A stretch of 64,000 bases of DNA from assembly GCA_025526935.1 (NCBI GenBank), contig JAHLKD010000026.1, positions 425,266 to 489,265 of the forward strand. The letters are read 5' to 3'. Position 1 is the first letter of the stretch, and each line of letters opens with the position of its first letter. Made by a program: the position numbers and the translations under genes. Below are positions 1 through 11,320 of this stretch, in pieces. This DNA is from Cladochytrium replicatum (Eukaryota > Chytridiomycota > Chytridiomycetes > Cladochytriales > Cladochytriaceae). The notes under the pieces were generated by a model, which ran no database searches, had not been told where the DNA came from, and saw only the letters and a list, made by a program, of their open reading frames with translations.

Positions 1-1
1 G

Positions 2-262
2 ATCACCGGATGGGTGTGTGACGAGCGACGAGGAGTTGACCTTGCGGATCTTGTGAAGACCCTTCCAAAACATCAACTTATGATCGAAACAGACGCACCA
101 TTTCTTGCACCAAGGAATGCACCGTTCAAGATCCGCAACAATGAGCCACAGTGGTTAGGATTCGTGGCCGCAAAGGTGGCCGAGATGAGAGGAGAAACTG
201 TGGAAGAAGTGGCCGGTTGGTCAACTACCAACGCTGAAGAGCTTTTCAAAATCACCAAATAA
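2..262 (+). CDS. TatD-family metal-dependent nuclease, C-terminal part (5' end outside window)
   Basis: The frame is open from base 2 to the stop at 260-262 and begins mid-protein (ITGWVCDERRG). It carries the C-terminal hallmark of TatD hydrolases, LMIETDAPFLAPRN, whose ETDAP aspartate is a metal ligand in the family. Family members are 3'-5' exo/endo-deoxyribonucleases with a TIM-barrel fold, linked to DNA repair and apoptotic DNA breakdown. The tail VAGWSTTNAEELFKI also matches the usual family ending (the last helix with N..ELF). About 86 residues are visible, so roughly two thirds of a typical 270-300-aa TatD protein lies upstream of the window. No intron is seen in this part. The family call is firm; which TatD paralogue it is cannot be told. 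Confidence 0.85.
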   Translation: MTGWVCDERRGVDLADLVKTLPKHQLMIETDAPFLAPRNAPFKIRNNEPQWLGFVAAKVAEMRGETVEEVAGWSTTNAEELFKITK

Positions 263-549
263 ATATTTGCTTGACGCTGGTTATGATGATCTTTCTCAAT
301 CCACCACAAGCGCACGAACGCTACGCTGACATGCGTGACAACCGCACACTGCCAAGAACTCGCCATTGGCCGGGCCAACAACAGGATTCACACCTCCCAC
401 ACAATCGGCCACTTGCATCTCCTCCACGATCTCCTCCCCTCACGCTGCCATCACGAACAACATCATAGCCCGAATCACAACCACCACCACTCCTACCTCG
501 ATCCTTGTTGGAGGAGGTAATCGAGTGCCACTATGATGATAGTACAAAC

Positions 550-895
550 AGTGAGCAGAATCTGGTCGCAGAGAAATCGCTCGCGGAATTGATTCGACCG
601 TTGCCCCAGCAATGCAAGAGCTGGACAAAGAGCAGTAGCAGTACAGGCCACCCAGTTAGATATTCTGAAGGAAGTGGAGAGGTTACATGCACGTGATTCT
701 GAATTACCCAAGTGTATGAACCTGAGCTTTGCGACTAATTTGGTTCTGCATGCTAGAACTTCAAATGTATCACAGCAATGTCGAGGACACGAGGATCGGA
801 TCGCGGAAATGGACGTTTACTACAAAGAGTTGGGGGAGCAAGGAAACGTCTTGGTGCAACAAACACCTTGGTTAAAGTTGTACAAGGAAGATTAG
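550..895 (+). CDS. Small coiled-coil protein, possibly SNAPIN/BLOC-1-like, frame broken
   Basis: Coding signal is seen in two frames. An upstream part around 565-640 reads REIARGIDSTVAPAMQELDK; the downstream part reads QATQLDILKEVERLHARD and, after an intron at 712-756 (45 nt, GTGTAT..CTAG, CTAAT branch point), TSNVSQQCRGHEDRIAEMDVYYKE to the stop at 893-895. The two parts are separated by a frame change at an AGCAGTAGCAGT run near 632-645, where slippage or a sequencing indel is likely. The pattern (a helix with a central LD, then a heptad-rich helix) resembles SNAPIN-like BLOC-1 subunits, which act in endosomal traffic. This is weak inference: no motif is diagnostic and the start was not found. 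It may equally be an unrelated short coiled-coil protein. Confidence 0.3.
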
Positions 896-977
896 ATAAA
901 TTTCTCGCGCTCACTAAGTCGCTCTGGGGAGAGCAGTGATGTAGTAAAACGAAGTCAACTGGTTCAAAGCTTGCAGA

Positions 978-2156
978 ATGATTGATAGTCCGCGCCACCC
1001 CACTACTGAAATGAACATGGATTACCTGTTGCTTGTTACCATTCACGGATTCTTGGGTGATGGCGAATCATTCAAGCACTTCCCCACAGATGTGGCGAAC
1101 GACTTGAAGTCGCATGGCATTAAATTCGAAATTGAGAACTATGCATATCCAACGTCGGGAGACAACTCGTTGCGCGTGCGAGAGCTGACCGAGTTTCTTC
1201 TTGAACGGCCTGGCCGACCGACCGTAATTATTTGTCATTCGATGGGTGGACTTTTGGCCGCAGACTGCATTCGAGCGATCACAAGTCTCAAGAGTTCCGG
1301 GACTTGGGGACCCTCTGTGCAAGAAACGGTTGGGGCAGACACGCCACGATCCGATGCAGAGTATGCGAATGGACAGATTGCTCGAGTGCCGGGGCTAGAA
1401 GGCGAAGAAGACATGAATGCATTGCGAAAGCGGGCAAAAGCAGTTGATGTTCTTGGGATCCTGGCGTTCGATTCACCGTTCTTCGGATTGCATGCGGTTG
1501 TCATGGAGCATGGAACTGCACGGGCTGCTCAAACGGCGGAAAGGACGATGGAAACGGTTACGTCGGTTATGAATTCATTCGGGTCTCGAACTGCCTCCCA
1601 GGTATCCCGGACCGCGACCACTGCTTCATCATCAAGCTGGCTATCGGTCGTTGCCGGCGCGGCGGCAACTCTGGGTGTAGTCGCCGCAGCATCAGCTGCG
1701 TACAAGGATCCAATGATTCGAAAATATGTAGCGGATAAGAGCACAGCGGTCGCAGAGCATTTGACGTTCTTGGGTCCGTTGTGGCGGGTCGGACATCAAA
1801 CAGCACGCATGGAAGCGATCGACACCATGGTTGTTCAAAATCAGCTCTCCTTCCGTTGCTTCTTCCTCAAGGTGAGATAGCCTGACCTGTTTCAACATTC
1901 ATTAAACTGATCGCCCATTTCCAACCTCCAGCTCTCCACCTCCCAACAATCAAAATCATCTTCCACCTTTATCAATATGCCCCCACGCAACTTCGAGCGC
2001 TACTTCGTTCCTATAGAGATGACCAAACCTCCCGATGTCATCCGGGCACATACTCATTTATTTGATGCGAGCGGAGATTCTGCCGCCTATGTTGCACTGT
2101 TACTTGCCACGAGTGAAGCAATTGTTGAGATTCTGCGGAATCGAAACATTAAATAA
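978..2156 (+). CDS. DUF676-like serine alpha/beta hydrolase (putative lipase)
   Basis: Exons 978-1871 and 1932-2156 are joined across a 60-nt intron (GTGAGA..CTCCAG), giving about 372 aa. Near the N-terminus the protein has the oxyanion-type HGFLGDGESF segment, followed by YAYPTSGDNS and the nucleophile elbow CHSMGG with the catalytic serine at about residue 88. This order (GFxG, then a GHSMGG-like elbow) is that of DUF676/PGAP1-like fungal hydrolases that act on lipids or esters. A serine/alanine-rich stretch with a hydrophobic segment (VVAGAAATLGVVAAASAAY) follows at about residues 220-240. Exon 2 supplies FERYFVPI and AHTHLF, which end such proteins. Without the splice the frame stops at 1880, so the conserved tail supports the join. 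Substrate unknown; a membrane-near role is inference. Confidence 0.8.
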
Positions 2157-2427
2157 GGAAAGAGTCATAAATTTCGATTTTTCGGGTGGCTTGTCTGCAG
2201 GTCCACCGTCCACTTTTGAATGAGTTCCCACGGAGCTTTGTATATGTTTCGCGCGTGCCTCCTCGGGTGAAACCCAGTCTTTCAATAAGAAGCACGAAGC
2301 CATGTCAGATTCAGCATGGCAGTTGATGCAAGGAATGCAGCCGCTAGAATCTCGCAATGCTTCTCAGGACCACCAAACGATATGACTGCATAAATATACA
2401 TGGTGTACGTACCCGTTTCCCCATCAA
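2157..2427. other. Intergenic gap, possible 5' exon of the next gene
   Basis: No supported gene. A short ATG frame at about 2301-2384 (MSDSAWQLMQ...) could be a first exon of the downstream transporter, but I could not find a join that restores known sequence. Confidence 0.3.
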
Positions 2428-3534
2428 TTGGAAATCCTTCTTTCCAATACATTTGGACACAGAGCTTCAGCCCTCGAATCCACAGTAATGAACACATGCG
2501 TCAAAGTCCTGAGCGTGAAAGAGATGATACCTACCTTCGAAATTGTACATATTCGATCGATCGTGATGACCCTGTGTTCGATGGTGATTGTAATCTTGGA
2601 GAACGATGATGATGGTCGCCTGTGGATGGACGTTTGGTTCGGAGCAGCAAAAGTTCGACCTATGCTTGTACTTCGTGCTGTTATTGGATTCTTGTCACGT
2701 AATGGCCGTTGTACATCTTTGAGATTGCATTGATTTTTAATCATTATCATTGCCGCAGCTCCCTCTGGTCCATAACACTTCCGCCTCTACCGATTGCAGT
2801 GATCATATCGTTCATCCACCAAGTTATTACTGGAGTCCTCGCGCTCTTCATCTTGAAGGAGCCACTAACCACAGCAGACACCACTGCAGACAACGTCGCC
2901 GCAATTTTCAGCACAATAGGCGTCGTTGTAGTGGCTCAACCTTCTCCGTCGTTCATAGGCACGCCTGCTCCATCCGAACCAACCGATTCATTCATCGCAG
3001 CCCTGTTCAGCGTTACAACGTGTACGAATGTTTGTCATTGGCATCATCATTGCACTCCTTGGCGCTCTTTTCACCGCGACTGGTCTGATTTTGTTGCGCT
3101 TCCTCGGCCCACGAACAAAACCCTACCGCAACGTGCTGTATTTCTCCATTGGAGGAGCCGTTCTCTCGCTCATCACGATCCCCATGTTCCCACACCCATG
3201 GTTCATGCCTCCGGATGTCGAATCATGGGTCTTGCTGATCGTACGATCGCTTACAGGATTCATCGGTCAGCTCCCTCTCCTACGCTCTGCCGCGAGGATC
3301 TGTGTCGTCAACTACTCGACCGTCCTGTTCTCGTTCATAGCGCAATGGGCCGTGTTTGCGAGCCCACCGGGACTCATGAGCGTCATTGGCGCGCTTATTG
3401 TTGGTGGGTCTCTGTGTGGTGCCACATTGGCGAAGACCGATATGCCTACCGACACTGTCGGCGCAACTAGCAAGAAAACCTTGACTGGCGACATTGATGA
3501 AGGAGAGCCTCTCATAGCAGCTGTTCAGGCATGA
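2428..3534 (+). CDS. DMT-superfamily (EamA/SLC35-like) membrane transporter, apparently frameshifted
   Basis: Three segments in different frames together read as a ten-helix drug/metabolite transporter. Segment 1 (2428-2693) has STVMNTCVKVL, PTFEIVHIRSIVM and VLRAVIGF. A 65-nt intron at 2694-2758 restores RAVIGFFSLWSITLPPLPIA, a strong match to the EamA pattern RGxxGFxxxxxxxxxLPLADA. Segment 2 continues through GVLALFILKEPL and GVVVVAQPSPSF to about 2960-3000. Segment 3 (to the stop at 3532-3534) is another frame, QRVRMFVIGIIIALLGALF onward, with five more hydrophobic helices and an acidic tail. Between segments 2 and 3 no GT..AG intron of workable size fixes the frame, so there is an indel: either a real pseudogene or a sequence error. 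The true start probably lies in an upstream exon. Substrate cannot be told. Confidence 0.6.
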
Positions 3535-3663
3535 ATGTCAACTCCAAGTCAGCGTCCTTGGCATACCAGTGTTTGCCCCACAACCTTCCCGTGAACAGAA
3601 AACGTTCTCGGAGGATCAGCTCAATGAACCTGACTGTAATCACAAATAGATCGAAATGATACT

Positions 3664-3752
3664 TTAAACTTCAGGATGCTGAGGTGGCGGAATCAGGGGC
3701 GGGGTACTTAAAACTTTAGGATGCTGAGGTGGCGGAATCAGGGGCCGGGTAA
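3664..3752. repeat. Two-copy tandem repeat, 45-bp unit
   Basis: The unit containing GGATGCTGAGGTGGCGGAAT begins at 3674 and again at 3719, with only a few differences between copies. It lies just downstream of the transporter gene. Confidence 0.85.
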
Positions 3753-3773
3753 GACTCAGGATGTTCCATTCGA

Positions 3774-4057
3774 GTTTGGAGCACAAACAACACCCACGAA
3801 AATTTGAATCCGAGTCATCAGATACCTGCATGTCCTTCCCTTCCAAAGCGGCAACTATGACTGCTACCCAGCGTCACCAGCATGCTAGTATAATCAGAGT
3901 ATTTGAACTGCAACCGTTTGGAGCACAAACAACACCCACGAAAATTTGAATCCGAGTCATCAGATACCTGCATGTCCTTCCCTTCCAAAGCGGCAACTAT
4001 GACTGCTACCCAGCGTCACCAGCATGCTAGTATAATCAGAGTATTTGAACTGCAACC
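3774..4057. repeat. Two-copy tandem duplication, 142-bp unit
   Basis: Copies at 3774-3915 and 3916-4057 look essentially identical and end in GAACTGCAACC. A decayed fragment of a third start (CCGTGTACAAACGAC) follows at 4059. The 3535-4215 interval otherwise holds no gene; short frames in it are artefacts of the duplication. Confidence 0.9.
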
Positions 4058-4215
4058 GTCCCGTGTACAAACGACGGACTTCTTCAATGTCATGCCTGAA
4101 AAAATAAATTTTTGTCCCATATGATCTTCAAGTTTTCATCATTTTCCCGATGCCCATATAAATTTGCATCTCGCCGCTGCTCTGCCCTGGAGGACTTTGT
4201 TCAAGCAAGTTCAGG

Positions 4216-5638
4216 ATGCGATTCTTCGGTGTCGTCACTCTCGCCTTTGCGGCTTTCGCTGGATTTTGCAACGCAAGCCCACTAGCCAAGCGAGATCTCG
4301 GGCCAGTCACAGTTTTTACCCCTCCTTCGAACTACACGTCTGATCGTACGCTCTACGCCCGCTCACTGATGCTCACCGTCAACGACGTAAGCCAAAGAGA
4401 AAGCTTTTCGAATGATACAACCAGTCGCTGATTCCTTTAAGACCATTGGAACGTTGCTGATGACGTGGGAGAACTACTCTCCAGGACCTGGGCTAGTTGC
4501 CTTCCCGATCTACCGATCGCTTGACCATGGTTTCACTTGGTCCAAGCTGTCAACCGTCGCAGACCAAGTCAATGGTTGGGGTCTGCGCTACCAGCCGCAT
4601 TTGTACGAGTTGCCTCGTGCGTTTGCTGGTTACCCGGCTGGCACTATCCTGTTGGCAGGAAACTCGATCCCTACAGACTTGTCGCTTACGAAGCTGGATA
4701 TTTACGCGAGTATTGATAAGGGGTGGGTTAGAAATCTTGTTCTCGGTTACGTGGCTGATGAAATGATAGAGTTACTTGGACATTCGTGTCCAGCGTTGCT
4801 TCGGGTGGCAGGGCTGTGAGTACTGTTTCATTGACCTGCGCTGCACTGGGCTGACATGATCATATTTTGAAACGACAGGTTCCTGACAACGGCCAGACCC
4901 CGGTTTGGGAACCTTTCTTGTACCTCCACGAATCGTCGGACACTTTGATTTGCTACTATTCAGACCAGCGTGACAGGTAATCATATTCATTACAATGTTG
5001 AAAGCATTTCTTGATCTTGAATGTGCAGCAAATACGGTCAGAAGATTGTTCACCAGGTGTCCAAGGACCTTGTCAAGTGGGGCCCCGTTGTGGACGATTT
5101 TGCCTCTCCAATCTACTCGGACCGGCCTGGTATGCCCACCATTGCGCTTCTCCCAAACGGAAAGTACATTATGACTTATGAGCACGGAGGAGCTCCCGAG
5201 GTATGTACCCTTGCTATATATCTGCAGGTGGTCGTTTTGATCTGGATTTCACAGGGCAACTTTGCGATCTTCTTCAAGATTGCTGCTGATCCCTTTTCCT
5301 TCGGCAGCGCAAACGCAACTGTTCTTCGCCTGAATGACAACACCGTTCCCACGTCCTCACCCTACGTCATATGGACCCCTGTCGGCGGATCCACCGGCGC
5401 TGGTACCATCGTTGTGTCTGCGTACAGTTCGTCGGACTTGTTCCTTAACCAGAACCTCGGCGCGGGTCCCTGGACTCGCCTTACTACGCCCGCCCCATCT
5501 GCTTACTCTCGCCACATTTCAGTTGGGTTTAAGCCCAAGGATATTGTGATTGTGAGCGGCGGTCGCCTTGGTGAGGGACCGAACAACAAAGTGACATTCA
5601 GCGCGAGGGACGTGAATGGATGCCAGTGGTGCGGTTAA
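4216..5638 (+). CDS. Secreted sialidase-like / BNR (Asp-box) glycosidase family protein
   Basis: Six exons: 4216-4386, 4442-4722, 4770-4815, 4879-4976, 5029-5200, 5255-5638, with introns of 55, 47, 63, 52 and 54 nt, giving about 383 aa. The N-terminus is a classic signal peptide (MRFFGVVTLAFAAFAGFCNA) followed by a Lys-Arg at LAKRD, a likely Kex2-type processing site. Two Asp-boxes are visible, SLDHGFTW and SIDKGVTW, the second restored only by splicing. Other segments typical of this fungal six-bladed beta-propeller family are PVWEPFLYL, ICYYSDQRD, SDRPGMPTIALLPNG and YEHGG. Related fungal proteins include GH93 exo-arabinanases and uncharacterised BNR proteins; the sequence alone does not fix the substrate. 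It stands alone between repeats and the proton pump. Activity on plant or other external polysaccharide is inference. Confidence 0.85.
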
Positions 5639-6861
5639 AGATACGGACATGAATCCCGTGTGTGAATTGTTATAATAGAATTCTCTCCATCGAGGAAAAA
5701 CTGCTCGGCATCCGAAAAGGCGAAAAGCGTGACCTGATCATATCAAGTACTTAGCTCTTTTTAACTTTATGTAGTGCCAGCTGTGATCTGTTTCGGAGTG
5801 AAGAACTCCTCCGCAGATAATAAAGATAGTGACCCTTGATTGCCCACTATTTGGGCCGCACAACCAAAATTGGACGGCATTTTTCCTGTGTGGCTCCACC
5901 AGTGTGCTTCTTGTGGCGTGTCCATCTCCAAAAATAACATCAGAGAAAAAAAGTATGCCGCGCCTTTCAGTTATAAAAGGTGTCTTGCCACCACTCAAAT
6001 TGGCAAAGCACTCTCTGTCATCCTCATCGATTTCTTGTAAACTCCGACGAGTGCCGATCTCAAGGTGAGCTTCTGTTTCGCTATGGAGAATTTTTGCTAC
6101 CCTCAAGCCACGAGAAGAAAATGGAGAAATTTGTGTGGGAGATTTTGATTTGAGGTGTTGTGTCCTCACGGAGTAGGACGGTACATACCTCTTTGCGTAC
6201 CGTCCAACTCTTTTTCGGCAAGGTGGTATATGAGGGTCAGCAGTGGTGTTCCATCTTATCGGAGTTGCGGAGATTGTGATTGGTGGTTCCGATGAGATTT
6301 TTTGACTTGCACCGCGTGTCGAAAGTGCATGCGCCACCACACGCCACCGCCACAATTACGCCCAGGTGGCATTTTTGCCTCTTATCGCGTGGCGGGTGTT
6401 TCCCCTTCTTTTCTCCCCCCAGCCCTCCCCTTTTATCTCCCCGCCCTCCTCCCTGAGCCCGCACTCCGACACGTATCATCCGGTATCGATACTTTTGTCG
6501 CTTGTCGGCCTGCCTTCTCCAACGGCTATCGCCTTGTGAGTGCATTTGTGATTGCATCATCTCTGTGTGCTGGTGGTTGCCGTGCGGTTCAACAGAAGAA
6601 TTTTGGGTGGTGTTGCGAGTACCGACAACTCATATCTCTCGTCTCGTTTGCTTCTCTGCAGTTTCATTTGCTTGAAGACCATCATATGATATTCGTGTAT
6701 CACTCATAATTTTTGAATCTTTTCATCGTTGCTTTCTTGGATTTTCGGTACTCTTTCGATTCTCTTGGATTTTCGGTACTCTTTCGATTCGCCGATTCGC
6801 CGACAACGCTTTCGATTCGCCGACATCTCTAGACGGGGGATTCTTTCTGTATTAAGTCGCC
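5639..6861. other. Long intergenic region upstream of the H+-ATPase
   Basis: No gene is supported here. It holds a perfect 9-bp inverted repeat GGACGGTAC/GTACCGTCC at 6176-6205 with a 12-nt loop, a pyrimidine-rich tract at about 6400-6455 as often seen in strong fungal promoters, and a possible 5'-UTR intron (GTGAGT at 6536 to CTGCAG near 6661). Short direct repeats of TCTTGGATTTTCGGTACTCT at 6735 and 6763, plus GATTCGCC runs, lie just before the start codon. Confidence 0.5.
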
Positions 6862-9800
6862 ATGACTGCTGACACCAAAGACAACAAGGATGCGGTAGAA
6901 GTCAAGGTCACCGAAGAGGTGGAATTGGCTGCTGCCAGTTCCAGTGCCGCTGCCGCTGCAAAACACGACAAGGACGAAGAAGTTCACGTCGAGGTGACTG
7001 AGGAACTCGATCCCGAACTCGAGAAGCTTCTTCAGACGGAACCATTGCAGGGTCTCTCTGATGCCGAAGTTAACGAGCGCTTGGCACAGTTTGGTCACAA
7101 TGGTAAGTACCACGAACTCGTGCGATGGTTAGTGATTTGAGCTAATTGCACCCCGACACTCAGAAATTCCGGAGAAGAAGACAAACCCTTTCCTTAAGTT
7201 TTTGTCATACTTCATCGGGTCCATTGCCTTCCTTCTTGAAGTCGCAACTATCATGTCTGCTGTTGTGGGCAAATGGCCCGAGTTCGGTATCCTGGTTTTC
7301 GTGTTGATTCTCAATGCTATCATCGGTTTCGTTGAGGAGGCTCGTGCCGAATCTGCACTTGACGCTCTCAAGAACACATTGGCTCTGAAGACCCGTGTTT
7401 GGCGTAACGGTCAACTCATTGAAGTCGACTCCTCTACCCTGGTTCCTGGAGATGTCATTGCTCTTCGTCTTGGTGATATTGTTCCCGCCGACTGCCGCCT
7501 TCTAGGTATTGGCGTGACTGGCGAAGAGACAGAAGGTGCCCTTCAGATCGACCAGTCCGCCCTTACTGGGGAGTCGCTTCCTGTCAGCAAGAAGAAGGGT
7601 TCCATCGCATTCTCTTCCTCTATCGTCAAGCAGGGTCAAATGTTGGCTGTCGTTACCAAGACTGGCATTCACACTTACATCGGACGTGCTGCGAACTTGA
7701 TTTCAATCACCAACGAACGTGGCCACTTCCAAAAGGTTATCGGTGCTATTGGTAACTTCCTCGTCATCATTGTGCTGGTATGTAATCACCATCGGTGTTC
7801 ACTCTAAAATATGTTCTGAGATATCCTTCTCTCAGATTATGGTAATCATCCTCATGTTCGTTTTGATCTTTGCCCGTGGTTACGGTCCTCTTGAGGCTAT
7901 CGTGAAGGTCCTTGTGCTTACTGTCGCTGCTATCCCTGTTGGTCTTCCCACCGTTTTGTCTGTCACAATGGCTTTGGGTTCCAACCAGTTGGCAAAGAAA
8001 CAGGTTATTGTCAAGCGTCTCACCGCCATCGAGGAGTTGGCATCCGTCTCCATTCTCTGCTCCGACAAGACTGGTACTCTCACTCTTAACGAGCTCACAT
8101 TCGACAATCCCTACCTTTCCAACAAGGGTAACACATCCACCGACTTCTACGGAACGGGCGTTCCTTACACAAACGAAGACCTTCTCCTTACTGCTTACTT
8201 CGCCTCTGAGCCAGGAGCACAAGACGCTATTGAGTTGGCTGTTCGAACGGCCGCAGAAGAGCGTGTTGAAGTTCTCCGCACTCGTGAAGGCTCTGGTCAC
8301 CAGATTCCTGGCTATAAGGTTAACGGTTTCATTCCCTTCAACCCTACTTCCAAGTACACTGAAGCCACCGTCACCGACCACGCCACTGGCAAGCAGTTCC
8401 GTTGCATCAAGGGTGCTCCCCAGGTTATCGTCCGTATGGTTGGAGGTCACGATGAGGCTTCCGATGCTGTTCTCAACTTCGCTCGTCGTGGTCTTCGTGC
8501 CCTCGGTGTCGCTCGCACTATTGACGCAGAAATGACCAAGTTCGAGTTGGTCGGTATGATTTCGCTTCTCGACCCTCCTCGTCCCGACTCTGCTGCCACC
8601 ATCAAGGACTGTGAAGCCTATGGTGTCCGTGTTAAGATGATCACTGGTGACCAGCTCATTATTGCCAAGGAGGTTGCATACCGTCTCAACATGAACCGAA
8701 CTATTCTTGACGCCGGAACTCTCGCCGACGAGTCCCTCCCGGTTGATGTTGCCACCGACCGCTGCGACAAAGCCGATGGATTTGCTCAGGTCATTCCTGA
8801 ACACAAGTATAAGGTTGTTGAGTTGCTTCAGAACCGTGGTTACCTTGTCGGTATGACAGGTGACGGTGTGAACGATGCCCCTGCTTTGAAGAAGGCTAAC
8901 GTTGGTATTGCCGTCGCCGGTTGCACCGACGCTGCTCGCTCTGCCGCTGATATCGTGTTGCTCGCTCACGGTCTTTCTACCATTGTGGATGGTATCAAGA
9001 CTTCCCGTGCGATTTTCCAGCGCATGCGTTCTTACGCGCTTTATCGTATTGCTTCAACCATTCACTTTATGGTGTTCTTCTTCTTGACAATTCTGATATG
9101 GGAGTACTCTCTTTCTGATTCGCTCATCTTGATGATCACCATCTTGAATGACGCTGCCACCCTCGTCATTTCGGTCGACAATGCTAGGATTTCTAAGCGC
9201 CCCGACAAGTGGCGTCTCGGTCAACTCATCACACTGTCTTTCGTTCTTGGTATCGCACTCACCGTTATCTCGTTCGCTCACTTTTTCGTCGCCACATACG
9301 GTCTTGGCTATAAGATTACTCGCGCTTTGGACTGTGACCACGGTATCTCGGATACTTGCGATGGTTTTTTGAACTCGTTCATTTACTTGAACGTTTCATC
9401 TTGCCCTCACTTCGTCATCTTCTCTACCCGTCTGCCGACGTGGCTTTGGAAGAATATCCCTCACTGGATCTTCACTGTCGTTATTATTGGTACTCAGGTA
9501 ATCGCTGTCATCATGTCCGCCACTGGCGTGTTCGGCATTGGCTTCTTCGGTGCTGGTGCAATGTGAGTGAACATTCTGCCGTACGATTTTCATCTTCTTA
9601 CTATTTGTAATAGTGGTTGGGGACCTGCCATTCTTATTCTCCTGGTTTCTTTCGTGATGACTTTCTTCCTTGATGCCATCAAGGTGTTCGTCATGCGCTA
9701 CTGGTCGTTCGAAATGACAGCCAAATTGTGGCCGTCGCCATCCCGCCGCCGTGAGCTTGCTCGCAGGAAGGACCGTGTCATCATGTTGAAGCGATACAAG

Positions 9801-9962
9801 ATCAACATTGCCAAGCTCCGCAAGGTGCTCGCCATGGCCAATGTCATTGTTGCATTCAAAAACGCTGCCAAGAAGAAGTACATCTCTCGTGGGGCTTCCG
9901 CTGTTGAGGCCAATGTCGAGACCATCGTTGCGACTGAGGCTGAGCCTCTCGTCAAGAACTAA
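6862..9962 (+). CDS. PMA1: Plasma-membrane H+-ATPase, P3A-type (plant-like fungal form)
   Basis: Exons 6862-7102, 7164-7777, 7836-9562 and 9614-9962 give 976 aa. The protein pumps protons out of the cell at the cost of ATP and so powers nutrient uptake. Seen in order: an Ala/Glu-rich N-tail, the actuator motif TGES, PVGLPTVLSVTMALG in helix 4, the phosphorylated aspartate in CSDKTGT (about residue 362), the nucleotide-binding segment FRCIKGAPQ, TGDQLIIAKE, and the hinge TGDGVNDAPALKKANVG, followed by the C-terminal helices. The phrases NAIIGFVEE.RAESALDALK and GHFQKVI place it with plant-like pumps known from rusts and zoosporic fungi rather than yeast Pma1. A basic C-tail (WPSPSRRRELARRKDRV) of about 85 residues may be the autoinhibitory domain; this is inference. 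Three introns of 61, 58 and 51 nt. Very biased codon use suggests high expression. Confidence 0.97.
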
Positions 9963-10018
9963 GCTGGTTTTTGGTTGTACTGCCATAAATCAAGTCACTT
10001 CTAATTTTTTCCTGCGTT

Positions 10019-10310
10019 CCTGTGTCTGACCTGGCTCTGGGTTTTGGATGGTTGCGTTTTCTTGCTTTGGACGGTTGCTTTTTTCTGGGGGATGAGGTGT
10101 TTCTTTTCTTTTGGCAATATGATACAGTTGACTTAACTCTTACCCGGTGTACGCTAAATGGTGTCCTGTGTCTGACCTGGCTCTGGGTTTTGGATGGTTG
10201 CGTTTTCTTGCTTTGGACGGTTGCTTTTTTCTGGGGGATGAGGTGTTTCTTTTCTTTTGGCAATATGATACAGTTGACTTAACTCTTACCCGGTGTACGC
10301 TAAATGGTGT
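10019..10310. repeat. Two-copy tandem duplication, 146-bp unit
   Basis: Copies 10019-10164 and 10165-10310 look identical by eye (start CCTGTGTCTGACCTGGC, end GCTAAATGGTGT). It covers the presumed 3'-UTR of the H+-ATPase, 57 bp after its stop. Confidence 0.92.
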
Positions 10311-10391
10311 CCTTGCCTGACGCTGAAGTATCACCGGATGGTATCCTTGCTTGTACGCTGGAGTGCCTGAAGTTGCATACGTCTTTTTCGC

Positions 10392-10545
10392 AAATAAAAC
10401 AATAACTATCTAAGTTCTGTCCAAACAACACTAGTTCATCGATGATTTGTTGATAGTTGCTCGATGATAAATAAAACAATAACTATCTAAGTTCTGTCCC
10501 AACAACACTAGTTCATCGATGATTTGTTGATAGTTGCTCGATGAT
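10392..10545. repeat. Two-copy tandem duplication, 77-bp unit
   Basis: Copies start at 10392 and 10469 with AAATAAAACAATAACTATC and differ by about one base (CCAAACAAC against CCCAACAAC). Confidence 0.9.
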
Positions 10546-10589
10546 TTCTTTTTTTGGGTGGAAGGACGTCTCGGGAAACTTGCAGGAGA

Positions 10590-10750
10590 AGAAAAGTAAG
10601 TCGGGAGATCTTGCAGGTGGAGTGCAGGTGGAGAAGAATCTTGCAGCTGGAGTTTCCTTGGAGAGAAGTTTGTTGGGAGATCTTGCAGCTCGAGAGGATT
10701 CTTACAGTTTCCTTGGGGAGAAGAATGTTGGGGGATCTTGCAGCTGGAGC
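10590..10750. repeat. Degenerate minisatellite rich in GGAGATCTTGCAGCTGGAG
   Basis: Repeated purine-rich units built from TCTTGCAG and GGAGAAGAAT words with variable spacing. It keeps frames open on both strands by composition; I see no sign of a real gene. Confidence 0.7.
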
Positions 10751-10963
10751 CCCTTAAATTTTCGTGGCTGAAATCTGGCAGTGCATTCTGCTTCACTGAG
10801 AGCGGCAACATCATATCTCATAACGTGAAGGTCATGCTCTCGTAGATATTGATCGTCCCCTTAAATTTTCGTGGCTGAAATCTGTCAGTGCATTCAGCTT
10901 CACTGAGAGCAGCAACATCATGTCTTGTAAGGTGAAGGTCATACTCTCGTAGATATCGATCGT
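10750..10963. repeat. Two-copy diverged tandem duplication, 107-bp unit
   Basis: Copies start at 10750 and 10857 with CCCCTTAAATTTTCGTGGCT and end near ATATTGATCGTC / ATATCGATCGTC. Roughly a tenth of positions differ, so it is older than the neighbouring duplications. Confidence 0.85.
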
Positions 10964-11210
10964 CACCCAAGAAAGGTACGGTACATCTTCTTACATACAA
11001 CAGAGGGGGTTGCCTCCCACGCCGTGAAGGTATCGTACCCTTATGTACCCTAATGTTTCAGTCACATTGGTGCATGGGAATACCGACGGACCGTCCAACC
11101 CATTTTCATTCACTATGGACGGACCTTCCAGATGCAATTTATTCTGCTGCGACGGCAATTCATGCTACCTGGTTTGCAACATATCGTCTTTAAAAGGAAG
11201 ATATGTTGCA

Positions 11211-11320
11211 GTGTTAATGCCAATGTTTTGTCGGAGTGTTAATGCCAATGATTTGTCGGAGTGCTAATGCCAATGATTTGTCGGAGTGTTAATGCCAATG
11301 ATTTGTCGGAGTGTTAATTC
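11211..11320. repeat. 25-bp tandem repeat, four full copies plus a partial
   Basis: Unit GTGTTAATGCCAATGATTTG plus TCGGA, starting at 11211, 11236, 11261 and 11286, with a partial fifth at 11311. Only single-base differences between units. Confidence 0.9.

Noticed and set aside
7767-8969. 400-codon open frame on the minus strand opposite the H+-ATPase
   Set aside because: It is a mirror of the strongly biased codon use of the pump gene; its translation is Asn/Ser/Val-rich with no recognisable domain.
10541-10771. 76-codon frame rich in LAAGVSLE-type units
   Set aside because: Product of the purine-rich minisatellite; open in other frames as well.
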